Part shown: in pieces, positions 8,339 to 18,173 of the stretch | Numbering within the stretch: position 1 is the stretch's first letter | Layout of the letters: the number at the start of each line of letters is the position of its first letter | NCBI RefSeq assembly: GCF_022921055.1 | Contig: NZ_CP095062.1 | Coordinates: 124,001-188,000 of the forward strand | DNA length: 64,000 nucleotides | Reading direction: 5' to 3' | Origin: Hymenobacter volaticus | GTDB lineage: Bacteria > Bacteroidota > Bacteroidia > Cytophagales > Hymenobacteraceae | Notes under the pieces: model-generated | Seen by the model: the letters and a program-made list of their open reading frames with translations, nothing else | Told to the model about the DNA's origin: nothing | Databases searched by the model: none | Program-made: the position numbers and the translations under genes

Positions 8339-8578
8339 ACCCTTAAGCAGCTAGTGGAACCCTTTCTACCCATTGGCAAGTCTAGGGCCGGGCGAAGATT
8401 TTGGTCTGAACGAACAAGCCACTAAGATAGGCGCGGCTATCTGTTTCGTGTAGACCGTTCAGGGGTAGCCGATACGAGTGTTGGCTCGCCCTGCCAGCCA
8501 GCGGCGTTACCCATGCTGGTTGGAAAAGACGAGCCAACGAAGGAAGCAGACCACTACACTGGTGCTGCTAAAGCGTAA

Positions 8579-10098
8579 TTACTTAATTGCCAGGGCAGGC
8601 TTGGCGCAATCTAGCTGACTGATTACCAGCCCTGAGCTTGACTTGAGTTTGAGCGTGTTAAGCGGCTCATTCGGGAAAAACAACTCCGTCAGGACAGTTA
8701 GCCCGTTGTCGGCAAACATTTCCACGGAGGTTCCATCAAAGAGCATGGTGATGTCGGCGGCGGGTGTAGTAGCGTATCGCGGCGCGGCGTGGCGGCCTGC
8801 GAACTTGTCGCTGAAGCTGCTATTGCCAGCTTTGCTACGGTCTACGTAGTACTCGTTGTTTTTCTTGTCGTAGCCTATCATCAGTTCTTCGCCGCGCTTG
8901 TTGGAGAGCACCAACGCGAAATCGTTGAGTTGCTTGGTGCTGAGTTTGAGTTGCAGCTTATCACCAGGGTTAGGCAAGCGGCTGCTCAAGTCCAGTTCCT
9001 GATTTACCGTCAGATTTTGCAGCGTCACGCGGCCGGCTTGCATGAGCTGGCTTACTTCTTTCACCGGCTGCGAAGTCAGGTACACGGTTGTGCCCACTTT
9101 GCGCAAGGCTAGTTCGCGAGGCACCGTCATGGCGTTGCGCCAGGGGAAGTGGGTACTTGATTGGCGTATTCCCAATTGCTCATCCAGCCTTGGAAGATGC
9201 GGCGGTTGCCGGTGTTGCCATACGTTACGCCGGCGTAATCGTCTTTGCCGTAGTCCACCCACTGCGTTTTGGTACTGCTAGGCGTGAAGGTTTTGCCATC
9301 AAACTGCCCAACGAAGTACTGCGTAGCCGAGCCGCTATTGGGGCCGCCGGGGTTGATGCTGACCAGCAGTACCCAATGCGTTTTGCCGTCGAGCGTAAGT
9401 GGAAAAAGGTCGGGGCACTCCCACACGCCGCCGTGGGCGCCGAATTTCTCGCCAAACTCACTCAGCTTGGTCCAGTCCTTGAGGTTAGATGACGAGTAAA
9501 ACGTAATGCGGTCCTTGGTGGCCAGCGTCATCACCCACTTCTTGCCGGCTTCGTACCAGCTCACTTTGGGGTCGCGGAAGTCCGTAATACCGGGATTCTT
9601 CAGCACCGGATTTTGGGCGTATTTCTTCCAGGTCTTGCCTTCGTCGAGACTGTATGCAATGCTTTGGTTTTGGAAGGTTTTGCTGCCGGCTTTCTCCCCT
9701 TTCGGGTCATGGTGGGTGAAGATGGCAACCAAGGCGTTCTTGCCGAAGCCGGCTGTGTTATTAGCATCCACTACGGCGCTGCCTGAGAAAATATAGCCCA
9801 GGCTATCCGGATACAAAGCAATGGGCTGCTCCTGCCAACTCACCATATCCTTGCTCGTGGCGTGGCCCCAGTGCATGGGCCCCCACTCCATGCCGTCGGG
9901 GTAATGTTGGAAAAACAAATGGTAAGTACCGTTGTGGTACACCATGCCGTTGGGGTCATTCATCCACATCTTGGCCGGACTGAAGTGGTAAGCCGGGCGG
10001 TACTGCGGCGTAGCGGGCGGTATAGGCTTGGTGCTCTGCGCTACACTTAAACCGGTTAAGCCAAGCAAAGCGAGTGACAAGAGAAAGGCCTTTTTCAT
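8579..10098 (-). CDS. GH32 beta-fructosidase (levanase/invertase type), frameshifted
   Basis: Hydrolyses beta-fructosidic bonds in levan, inulin or sucrose. The start is the ATG at 10098, giving a signal peptide MKKAFLLSLALLGLTGLSVA. The GH32 catalytic triad is present: nucleophile D48 in WMNDPNG, the transition-state Asp in FRDPKVSWYE, and the acid/base Glu in ECPDLF. The frame breaks after WEYANQVPTSP at 9146. One extra G in the plus-strand G4 run at 9143-9146 continues it as PWRNAMTVPRELAL into the C-terminal beta-sandwich, giving about 506 residues. All catalytic residues precede the break. Exo versus endo action and linkage preference cannot be read from the sequence. It sits downstream of SusC/D, transporter and fructokinase. 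Confidence 0.9.
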
Positions 10099-10203
10099 GC
10101 GGGTGGGAAAGGAAAGTGAACGATGTATCTGGCCTGCCGAGCAGGTAGAAGCGTATGGCATGCTGAAGTTGCTAGCACAACTAAATAGTCTGCGCCATCC
10201 ATA

Positions 10204-10400
10204 GCATCTCGCGTGCTGACATTGCAACACGTACTGTCATGCTGAGCGGAGTCGAAGCATCTCGCTCAAATCGTTGAATTAGTTTGCCAACATCAGCACG
10301 CGAGATGCTTCGGCTCCGCTCAGCATGACGGGTTGGTTACTTTGGAAACGACAGTAAATGCGAGGGCCGCAAGATGCTTCGACTTTGCTCAGCATGTCGG
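10204..10400. repeat. REP-like intergenic palindromic repeats
   Basis: Four copies or half copies of a unit based on TCATGCTGAGC...TCGAAGCATCTCGC occur here: 10204-10220, 10234-10265, 10291-10331 (inverted) and 10371-10400 (inverted). The central two form a large stem-loop. The same unit recurs at 40282-40378. Such elements are dispersed in intergenic regions and may stabilise or terminate transcripts; this one lies between fructokinase and GH32. Confidence 0.8.
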
Positions 10401-10436
10401 GCTGGGAAGATTTCTAGGGATTTATGGCGCCGTGAA

Positions 10437-11330
10437 CTACACAGCCTGCACGGCCAACAGCTCACGCACGTCGGCTTCGCTGAAATCCGGGGTGGCGCCT
10501 TGGTGCGTGGCGACCAGCGCGCCAGTGGCGCAGGCGAAACGTAGACACTCGCCGGGTTCTTGGCCCGCTTGCCAGCCTTTCAGCAAGGCCGCCAGAAACG
10601 CGTCGCCGCTGCCAATGGTGTCGCGCACGGTGACGGATACCCCCGGAGCGCGGTAGAGTTGGTTGTTGGTCCAAAGAATGGCCCCATCGGCACCTTTCGT
10701 AACGCACACGGCTTGCAAATTGAAGCGCGAAGCCAGCCACTGCACGGCTGCCACTTCCTCGGTTTCCTCGCTGAACCAAGCCATGAGTTCGGCTAACTCA
10801 TGGTGGTTCATCTTCACCAAGTCCGCTTTTTCCAGCAAATATTTCACTACGCCTTTGGTGTAGTGCGGCGGGCGCATGTTCACATCAAACACTTTGAAAC
10901 GGGCGTGTTCAAGCAAGCGATACAGCGTTTCGCGTGTGGCGCCTTGGCGAGCGGCCAAACTGCCAAACACCAGCATATCGGCCTGTGCTACCCGGGTTTC
11001 CAGCGCTGCATCGTACTGGATATAATCCCAGGCGACAGGTTGCACAATCTTGTAAGTCACTTCGTTGGCATCGTCCACGTTGGCTTTCACCACGCCCGTC
11101 AGGTGAGTTTTGCCGTGCTGCACCAAGTCGGTACTTAGCCCCTTGGACTCAATGAAAGCAAGCAGCTCCACGCCCAAGTCATCGTCGCCGACGCGGCTGA
11201 TTAGGTCAACGGATTGGCCGAGCTGGTGCAGGTGTACGGCCACATTGAAAGGCGCGCCACCAGGCTGCTTACCAGTGGGCAGCACGTCCCACAGTACTTC
11301 GCCGAAGCAAACTATTTTCTTGTCAGTCAT
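10437..11330 (-). CDS. Fructokinase (PfkB/ribokinase family)
   Basis: Phosphorylates fructose, most likely to fructose 6-phosphate, in the cytoplasm. The 297-residue protein opens with VCFGEVLWDVLPTGKQPGGAPFNVAVHLHQLG, the PfkB sugar-binding N-terminus with its GG motif. It ends with the ATP-binding and catalytic signature DTIGSGDAFLAALLKGW, where Asp of GSGDAF is the base. The frame is intact. Gene order (MFS transporter upstream, GH32 downstream, same strand) supports fructose as substrate: fructan hydrolysis, import, then phosphorylation. The REP-like repeat separates it from GH32. Confidence 0.92.
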   Translation of the reverse strand: MTDKKIVCFGEVLWDVLPTGKQPGGAPFNVAVHLHQLGQSVDLISRVGDDDLGVELLAFIESKGLSTDLVQHGKTHLTGVVKANVDDANEVTYKIVQPVAWDYIQYDAALETRVAQADMLVFGSLAARQGATRETLYRLLEHARFKVFDVNMRPPHYTKGVVKYLLEKADLVKMNHHELAELMAWFSEETEEVAAVQWLASRFNLQAVCVTKGADGAILWTNNQLYRAPGVSVTVRDTIGSGDAFLAALLKGWQAGQEPGECLRFACATGALVATHQGATPDFSEADVRELLAVQAV

Positions 11331-11431
11331 AAGAAGGAAGTGCTTAAGAATAAAAGGCTAGCACAGAAAGCAGAGCGTCAAAAAGGCATAGCTTTCCCTA
11401 GCTGCTTCATGCTCTGCCGTTTGCCTTTAAC

Positions 11432-12765
11432 TCAGTGAATTACCAGGGTCTTCTCCATCTGCTCGAGGCTGGTGCCTTTGGTTTCGGGCATCATGCGCCA
11501 CACAAACAATAGCTGCAACACCATCATCGAGCAGAAAAACAGGAAGGTGTTGCCGCCCCCTAGCTTCTCGGCGAAATAAGGAAAGGTGAAGGCAATGAGA
11601 GCGGCCATAACCCAGTGCGTGGAGCTACCCAAGGCCTGGCCTTTGGCGCGCACCGTGTTAGGGAAGATTTCCGAGATGAACACCCAAATAACAGCCCCTT
11701 GCGAGAAGGCGAAAAAGGCAATGTAGATGAAGAGCAACCCCGGCACCAGCATACCTCCGAAGGCCTGAAAGTTCTCGGAGTAGAAGGCCCACGCCACCAA
11801 GCCAAGCGTGGTAATCAACCCGAACGAGCCGATAAGCATGAGCTGGCGGCGGCCGAGCTTATCGATAAACTGGCGCGCCAGCAGCGTGAAGGCAAAGTTG
11901 ACCAGCCCCAAACCAGCCGACGAAAGCAAAGCTGAACTTTTACCTAGGCCCGTCATTTCGAAAATGCGCGGGGCAAAGTAGATGATGGCATTGATACCGG
12001 ACACTTGGTTGAACACTGCAAACAGTACAGCCAGTATGACGGGGTTGCGGTGTTGGCGAGCAAACAGCGAGTGCCCCCCTCAGCCACATCGGCAGCGTTG
12101 GTCGTGAGAATGGCGGTTACGTCGCCGTCGGCGGTGGCGGGGTTGATGAGGCGCAGCACCTGCCGGCCCTCTTCTACCCGCCCGCGGCCAATCAGCCAGC
12201 GGGGGCTTTCGGGTACTCGGAACAGCAGCAGGAAAAACGCGGCCGCTGGCACCACTTGCACGCCCAGCATCCAGCGCCAGTCTTGCTCGCCCGTGCCCGT
12301 CAGCAGGTAGTTGGACAGGTAAGCGGCCAGAATCCCGAACACGATATTGAATTGGAACATGCTGACCATGCGTCCCCGCTTGTCGGCCGGCGACACCTCG
12401 GAAATATAGAGTGGTGCCGTCACCGACGAGGCCCCCACGCCTAGCCCGCCCAGAAACCGGAAGATCATAAAGGCCACCCAGCTACTGGTAACCGCCGCGC
12501 CTAGCGCCGACACGAAGTAAAGCACCGCAATCCAAATCAGAGTTTGGCGCCGCCCCAGCTTGTCCGACGGAATACCGCCGAAAATGGCGCCGAACACGGT
12601 ACCGATCAACGCTACGGCAATGGTGAAACCGTGCTCGACGGCACTTAGCCCCCATAACTGCTGAATGGCTTTTTCGGCCCCGGAAATAACGGCTGTATCA
12701 AAGCCGAACAAAAAGCCTCCCAGCGCCACTACCAGGGACCAGAAAAAGACGTTGCTAGTTTTCAT
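11432..12765 (-). CDS. MFS sugar porter (probable fructose transporter), frameshifted
   Basis: Inner-membrane sugar:proton symporter of the major facilitator superfamily, about 444 residues and 12 helices after repair. Sugar-porter signatures are GGFLFGFDTAVISG in helix 1, SDKLGRRQ in loop 2-3, RFLGGLGVG, PESPRWLIGRGR at the end of the N-half, NQVSGINAIIYFAP in helix 7, and PETKG near the C-terminus. The frame breaks at ADVAEGG. One extra base in the plus-strand C6 run at 12074-12079 gives EGGHSLFARQHRNPVILAV and runs into helix 7. Fructose as substrate is inferred from neighbours. Confidence 0.88.
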
Positions 12766-12925
12766 TTAAAGTTGGTTTCGTTACGCATGAGCTCTACCTA
12801 ATACGCGACTTACATCAGAAGGAAACACTTCCTCACACGTAAGTTAGCAGGAGCTAAAGTGCTGATTATTGGACAAAAAGCTAGCTGAATATTTAAAGCC
12901 AGCCTCCTGCCCGGCTACCTGGCAA

Positions 12926-14647
12926 CTACCAGCCCGGATTCTGCTTGTACAGGCCCTTGCTGAAGTTGATTTGGTTGAGGGGAATGGGCAAGTACTCGTC
13001 GCGGCCGGCGGTGAAGCGGGCGGTTGCCAAATGCGGGCGCTTGGTTTTCTCCTTCTCGAAGTAGGTATTCATGTAGTTGGCTGCAATGCCCCAGCGCACA
13101 AGGTCGAAGAAGCGGTAGCCTTCCAAGGCAAACTCAAGCCGCCGCTCGTAGCGTAGCGCCTCGCGGGCGTATGCTTGCGTCCAGCCCGTGGCCGGATACT
13201 GCCCGATGCGGTAGTTGGAAGTGCTGGCGCCCACGGCGTTTTTCAGGCGGGCGGTGCTGTTGCCGGCCCGCTCCCGAATTTGGTTGATAATGGGCAAGGC
13301 TTCGGCCGGCCGGTTCAGCTCGATCAGGGCCTCGGCCTTCCAGAGCAACACGTCGGCGTAGCGGATGATAGTCCAGTTTTTCGACGTGGTCATGAACGGC
13401 GGCGTTTTCTGGAAGCTAGGGTCAGAAGGCAACACGTTTTCTTTCATCGACATATACACGCCGTAGGTGTTTTTGTCACGCAGCCAGGAGTTTTCAAACA
13501 CGAACGTCGGGGCGTACTTGTAGGGGTGCGAGGGCACGGCCACCGTATGGTCGAGGCGCGGATCGACGGTGTTGGTTTGGAAGTCGGCGGGCGTTACCAG
13601 GTCCGAGTTATTGAACGTAGTGAACTGTGGTAAGCCTTGCGCGTCGGTTTTGTAGGCGTTTACCAGGTTCTGGCTCGGCTGGTGGAAACCGCAGCAGCCA
13701 TAGTCCGGATTCATGGGGTAGTTCAGGCAGTTGCCCCGGTCGGTGCGGCCCTTGGGTGTGCCGTCGTTGCGCGAAAACTGGATGGCAAACACCGATTCCG
13801 GGCCATTGTCGCCAACGGTCAGGAAATTGGTGGCGTAGTCGGGGTGCAGCGAGTACTTGCCCGAGGCAATTACCTGGTTGGTCAGTGTCACCACCTCCTG
13901 AAGCTTAGCTTGGTCAACGGACGTTACGGCGTTGCTTTCGTTCTGTACATAGGCTTGGTAAAGCAACGTCTTGGCTAAGTAAGCCTGTGCCGCTGATTTG
14001 TTGGCCCGCCCAATTTCGGGCTGTGCTTCGGGCAGGTTGGCTACTGCAAATCGGAAGTCGTCGGCAATCTTGCCCCACAGCGCGTCGCTATTTAGCTCAA
14101 CGTTCGACACCGTACCGTACTGATCGGTGGGCACGGTTTCGTCGATGTACGGCACCTGTTTAAACAGTTCTTTCAGCAGAAAGTAGAAGTGCCCCCGCAG
14201 AAAGCGCATCTCCCCCTGGCGCGCGGCCTTGGTGGGCAATGCCGTAGCATCAACGGCATCGAGGCGGCGCAGGGCGTCGTTAGCACGCGAAACACCAATG
14301 TAGAGCAGGAACCACAGCTCGTCGGTGTTACCGACATCGACGCGGTTGAAGGTAAAGGTTTCGTAGAAATGAAAAGCGTCCACGTCGGCCGTGCCGTTGC
14401 CGCCTTTGTAGGCGTCGCCGCCGCGCACGTTACCGTAGGGCCACATCGAGGTGTAGGGGGCGCGGTACACGTCGTTGCCGAGTTGCGAGTAGGCAGCAAT
14501 TACTTGCTTTTCAATGTTGGCGGGCGTGTTCAGTTGCTCGTCGCCTAGGGCGCCGGTGGGCTGCACATCAAGGAACTTCTCGTCGTTGCAACCGGAAGTG
14601 AAAGCGAGCAGCGACAATGCCAACACGCTGGTTTTAACTAGTTTCAT
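12926..14647 (-). CDS. RagB/SusD-family outer-membrane glycan-binding lipoprotein
   Basis: 573 residues with a lipoprotein signal (SLLAFTSGC) and the SusD/RagB TPR-like fold. N-terminal SusD features include FLDVQPTGAL and YSQLGNDVYRAPY; the C-terminal RagB signature includes RYADVLLWKAEALIEL, INQIRERAG, LRYERRLEFALEGYRFFDLVRWG and YLPIPLNQI. It caps the SusC barrel 21 bases upstream and recruits oligosaccharide, here probably fructan. The frame is intact. Although the gene has many C/G runs, none has broken the frame. Confidence 0.93.
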   Translation of the reverse strand: MKLVKTSVLALSLLAFTSGCNDEKFLDVQPTGALGDEQLNTPANIEKQVIAAYSQLGNDVYRAPYTSMWPYGNVRGGDAYKGGNGTADVDAFHFYETFTFNRVDVGNTDELWFLLYIGVSRANDALRRLDAVDATALPTKAARQGEMRFLRGHFYFLLKELFKQVPYIDETVPTDQYGTVSNVELNSDALWGKIADDFRFAVANLPEAQPEIGRANKSAAQAYLAKTLLYQAYVQNESNAVTSVDQAKLQEVVTLTNQVIASGKYSLHPDYATNFLTVGDNGPESVFAIQFSRNDGTPKGRTDRGNCLNYPMNPDYGCCGFHQPSQNLVNAYKTDAQGLPQFTTFNNSDLVTPADFQTNTVDPRLDHTVAVPSHPYKYAPTFVFENSWLRDKNTYGVYMSMKENVLPSDPSFQKTPPFMTTSKNWTIIRYADVLLWKAEALIELNRPAEALPIINQIRERAGNSTARLKNAVGASTSNYRIGQYPATGWTQAYAREALRYERRLEFALEGYRFFDLVRWGIAANYMNTYFEKEKTKRPHLATARFTAGRDEYLPIPLNQINFSKGLYKQNPGW

Positions 14648-14668
14648 GGGAATTAGTGTTGGCAGAGG

Positions 14669-17600
14669 TTAGAAAGAAAGGTTTAGGCCGGCAGAGAAAA
14701 TGCGGGGCACCGGGTACTGGTAATTGGTTACTTCCGGGTCGGCGCCGGTGAACTCCTCGCTCTTGATCGTGAACAGGTTTTGGCCTTGCACGTAGATGCG
14801 CACCCCCTGCACTTTCACCTTGCTAAACAGACTGTTGGGGAGTGAATAGCCGAGTTGGAGGTTGCGCAGCTTCATGTAAGAAGCGTTTTCGATGAAGTAA
14901 GTGGAAGCGCGGCCCTCGTTGTTGGTGTTGATGAGCGTAGCAGCCGGAATGGAAGAGCCGGTGTTGGTCGGCGTCCAGGCGTCGAGCATGCGCTGGCCCC
15001 AGTTTTCCCCGGAAGCCAACGACGAGAAATCAGTCCGGAATTTGGCGTTGTTGTAGGAGTAAAGCCCCTGCACTCCCTGAAAGAAAATCTGCAAGTCGAA
15101 GCCCTTGAAGCCGGCGCCTAAGTTGAGGCCGTAGTTGAAATCGGGTACGCCCTCCGTAATCCAGGTCTGGTCGAAGTTGTCCACCTTGCCGTCGCCGTTC
15201 AGGTCTTGGTACCGAATGCGGCCGGGTGCCGCACCTGTCTGCGTGGCGTGGCTAGTCACGTCGGCTTCGTTTTGGAATAGCCCATCGGCCACGTAGCCAT
15301 ACACGGCATTGATGGAGTGCCCCAGGCGCGTGATGTCTTGGCCGTTGCCGCCGTAGGCATTTATCACCTCGTCGGGCAAATAAGTGAGCTTGTTGCGGTA
15401 GGTCGAGAGGTTGCCCGAAATGTTGTAGGTCAACCCATTAGGCAACTCGTTTTGATAACCGAGTACGAATTCCCACCCCTTGTTTTCGATAGACGCGCCG
15501 TTCACAAATTTGTCGCCCCCTTCGCCTACTACCGCCAGGTACGGCAGGTTCACCAGAATGTCCTCGCTCTTCTTCACGAAGTAGTCAACCGAGCCGGAGA
15601 GCTTGTTTTGCAGCAACCCGAAGTCCACACCCACGTTGGTTTGGGTAGTGGTTTCCCACTTCAGGCTAGGGTTAGCGCGCTGGAAACGGCGGTAGCCCGA
15701 GGGCAGGTTGATGTCGTTGCCGTAGATGTCGTAAGCCGTGCCCCGGTCGTACTCGAAGTTGGGGTCGATGGTACCGAGCAACGCCTGGTAGAGCCCCCGC
15801 GACGCGAAGTTGGCAATGTCTTGGTTGCCTGTTTGGCCCCAGCCAGCGCGCAGCTTCAAATCAGTCAGAATGGCCGCGTTGTCTTTCACAAAGGCCTCTT
15901 CGCTCAAACGCCAGCCGGCCGACACAGCCGGAAATACCCCAAACTTATTGTCTTCACCGAAGCGCGACGACCCATCCCGCCGCAGCGTACCCGACAGCAA
16001 ATACCGGTCAGCAAACGAGTAGTTGATTTTGCCGAATGTGGAAGCCAGCCGGTACGCCGTGGCACTACCGCCGTTGTCTTTGTTGGCGGCACCAGCATCG
16101 AGGTAAGTGTAAGTCAGGTCCTCGCTGGCGAAATTGGTACGCGAGGCGTAGGAGCCTTCATCGTAGTAGCTGATGCGCTCAGCCCCCGCCAGTACACCCA
16201 GTTGGTGCTTGCCGCCCAGTAGAATGTCGTAGTTGATGGTGTTCTGCCACACCCAGTTACCCCAGAACCGGTCGTTTACTGTTACGCGGTTGTTGGCTTC
16301 GGAAAGGAAACCCGCCTGGTAGGTTTTGTAGATCTGCCGGAACTTGTAGATGCTGTAGTCGATGCCGAAGCTGCTGCGCACGTGCAAGCCCTTCAGAATT
16401 TCGGCGTCGGCGAAGAAGTTGCCAAAGGCGCGGCCTGTGTTCGAGCGGTTCTGCTTGTTGTCGGTGAGGAGGCGAAGCGGGTTGTCCCGGTCGCTCATGC
16501 CGGCCACTGGGCCGCCCCATCCCACGCCATCTACGGTATGCACCGGCACTATGGAGGGCAGCTGAGTGGTCCGGTCGCGCACCAGGTTCAGGTCGAATTC
16601 AGCCCGCTGCGACTTTACAACAGTTAGGTTCTCACCTATTTTCAGCCGGCCGTTCAGGAAGTTGTAGTCGGTATTGAGGCGGGCGGTGTACCGGTCAAAG
16701 CCCGAGTATTTCAGGGTGCCGGAGTTGTCGTAGTAGTTCACCGAAAACAAGGCGCTGCCCCGCTCACTTCCGCTGCTCACGCTTAGGTTGTAGCTCTGAA
16801 TCAGCGCGTTTTGCTGCGTCTCTTTAAACCAGTCGGTATCGGAAGCGCGCTGCGTTTGGGCTGCATCAATGAAGTCGGGCACCGTTACACCATTCAGCAC
16901 CCGGCGGCCGCTGGCGTCCACGCTCGTTTGGAAGTTGTAATAAGGCAGACTTGGAGTGGTGTTGTCGTTGATGGCAGCCTGGCCGTACACCCGGCCGTAC
17001 TCCAAGGTATTAAGCAGCTTGACGTGCGGGCCAGGCGTCTGGAGCGTGAAGAAGGTCGAGAAATCCACCTTCGTGGTACCTAGTTTGCCGCGCTTGGTGG
17101 TGATGATGATTACGCCATTGGAAGCGCGCGAACCGTAGATGCTGGCCGCCGAAGCATCCTTGAGCACCTGAATACTCTCGATGTCGTTTTGGTTGATTTG
17201 GTTGATGCCTTCCCGCGTTGGAATGCCGTCGATGACGTAGAGCGGGTCGTTGTTGCCAAGCGTGCCGATGCCCCGGATGCGGACCGTAGCCGAGCTGCCC
17301 GGCGCCCCGTCGGAGTTGATTTGCACGCCGGCCACCCGGCCTTGCAGGTTGCGGGTTACGTCGTTGGAGGCCATGTCCCGGATTTCCTCGGTCTTCACCA
17401 CCGCCACCGCACCAGTCAAATCAGCTTTGCGCTGAGTTTGGTAGCCGGTTACCACCACTTCGTCCAGGGCTGCCGCGTCGGTAACCAGCGTAATCGTGAA
17501 GGTAGTACGTCCTGTTACGGGCACCTCCTGGGCCTTGTACCCGATGTAGGAAACGAGCAAGGTGGCATCGTCGGGTACAGTGAGTTTGAAGTCGCCATCG

Positions 17601-17830
17601 GGCCCGGTGCTGGTGCCCGTCGTGGTGCCTTTCACGACCACCGTCACGCCGGGCAGCGCACCACCTTTGTCGTCGGTTACCCGACCCGTAATCGTGATAT
17701 CAGCTTGCACGCCTAGGGCATTCGTAGAGCCCGGAACGGCAGCTAGCGCTGGCACCGTAAGCGCCAAGGGCAAGGTGGAAAGCAGTGAAAGCCTAACGGC
17801 TTGCCGCAAGTAAGGGACAGTTTGTTTCAT
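14669..17830 (-). CDS. SusC/RagA TonB-dependent transporter (fructan locus)
   Basis: Outer-membrane energy-dependent importer of 1053 residues. The start is the ATG at 17830 (MKQTVPYLRQ); an upstream in-frame start at 17890 would place 20 residues before the signal peptide and lies inside the leader hairpin. After the signal come a carboxypeptidase-regulatory-like domain (about 45-125, ITGRVTDDKGGALPGVTVVVKG), the SusC plug motif DEVVVTGYQTQRKADLTGAV, the plug (VRIRGIGTLGNNDPLYVIDGIPT), then the 22-strand barrel ending in RIFSAGLNLSF. It works with SusD 21 bases downstream. The hybrid regulator upstream is the likely activator. Confidence 0.94.
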   Translation of the reverse strand: MKQTVPYLRQAVRLSLLSTLPLALTVPALAAVPGSTNALGVQADITITGRVTDDKGGALPGVTVVVKGTTTGTSTGPDGDFKLTVPDDATLLVSYIGYKAQEVPVTGRTTFTITLVTDAAALDEVVVTGYQTQRKADLTGAVAVVKTEEIRDMASNDVTRNLQGRVAGVQINSDGAPGSSATVRIRGIGTLGNNDPLYVIDGIPTREGINQINQNDIESIQVLKDASAASIYGSRASNGVIIITTKRGKLGTTKVDFSTFFTLQTPGPHVKLLNTLEYGRVYGQAAINDNTTPSLPYYNFQTSVDASGRRVLNGVTVPDFIDAAQTQRASDTDWFKETQQNALIQSYNLSVSSGSERGSALFSVNYYDNSGTLKYSGFDRYTARLNTDYNFLNGRLKIGENLTVVKSQRAEFDLNLVRDRTTQLPSIVPVHTVDGVGWGGPVAGMSDRDNPLRLLTDNKQNRSNTGRAFGNFFADAEILKGLHVRSSFGIDYSIYKFRQIYKTYQAGFLSEANNRVTVNDRFWGNWVWQNTINYDILLGGKHQLGVLAGAERISYYDEGSYASRTNFASEDLTYTYLDAGAANKDNGGSATAYRLASTFGKINYSFADRYLLSGTLRRDGSSRFGEDNKFGVFPAVSAGWRLSEEAFVKDNAAILTDLKLRAGWGQTGNQDIANFASRGLYQALLGTIDPNFEYDRGTAYDIYGNDINLPSGYRRFQRANPSLKWETTTQTNVGVDFGLLQNKLSGSVDYFVKKSEDILVNLPYLAVVGEGGDKFVNGASIENKGWEFVLGYQNELPNGLTYNISGNLSTYRNKLTYLPDEVINAYGGNGQDITRLGHSINAVYGYVADGLFQNEADVTSHATQTGAAPGRIRYQDLNGDGKVDNFDQTWITEGVPDFNYGLNLGAGFKGFDLQIFFQGVQGLYSYNNAKFRTDFSSLASGENWGQRMLDAWTPTNTGSSIPAATLINTNNEGRASTYFIENASYMKLRNLQLGYSLPNSLFSKVKVQGVRIYVQGQNLFTIKSEEFTGADPEVTNYQYPVPRIFSAGLNLSF

Positions 17831-17894
17831 GGGAATTGTGTGGAAAAGGAAGACTGTGAAATCAGCGCCGGGGAGGTGGGTGGCCACCACATAG

Positions 17895-17959
17895 CACCGC
17901 CGCGCCTCCCCTTGCGTGGCCCGTATAAGAGGGCTGGCACAAGGGAAGGCGCGGCGGCG
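17895..17959 (-). promoter_or_regulatory. GC-rich hairpin in the SusC upstream region
   Basis: The 20-base arms 17895-17914 and 17940-17959 pair with two mismatches (core CCGCCGCGCC with its complement) around a 25-base loop that itself contains GGCCC/GGGCT. It lies 65 bases upstream of the SusC ATG, so it would be in the mRNA leader if transcription starts further upstream. No T run follows on the minus strand, which argues against a simple terminator. Confidence 0.55.
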
Positions 17960-18173
17960 AACTAAGGAGCGTAAGTTGTTTTCATAACCGAGTTGTTACC
18001 CAAATCTCAGGGTTAACCCGGCCGTCGTCTTGCTTTAATCACTCAAACTCTTTCAATAATTACACGAACCAACACAAAGATGTAAGTCACTATAAATCAA
18101 TAGCATATTGACCTGTGTTCATTTTTTGAACCCGGTATACTTTCGATTATGATACCTATTTTTTGAAATTGAT

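Noticed and set aside
15317..16222. 301-codon plus-strand open frame opposite the fructan SusC
   Set aside because: It is the antisense shadow of a well-conserved SusC barrel; no domain or signal peptide is seen.
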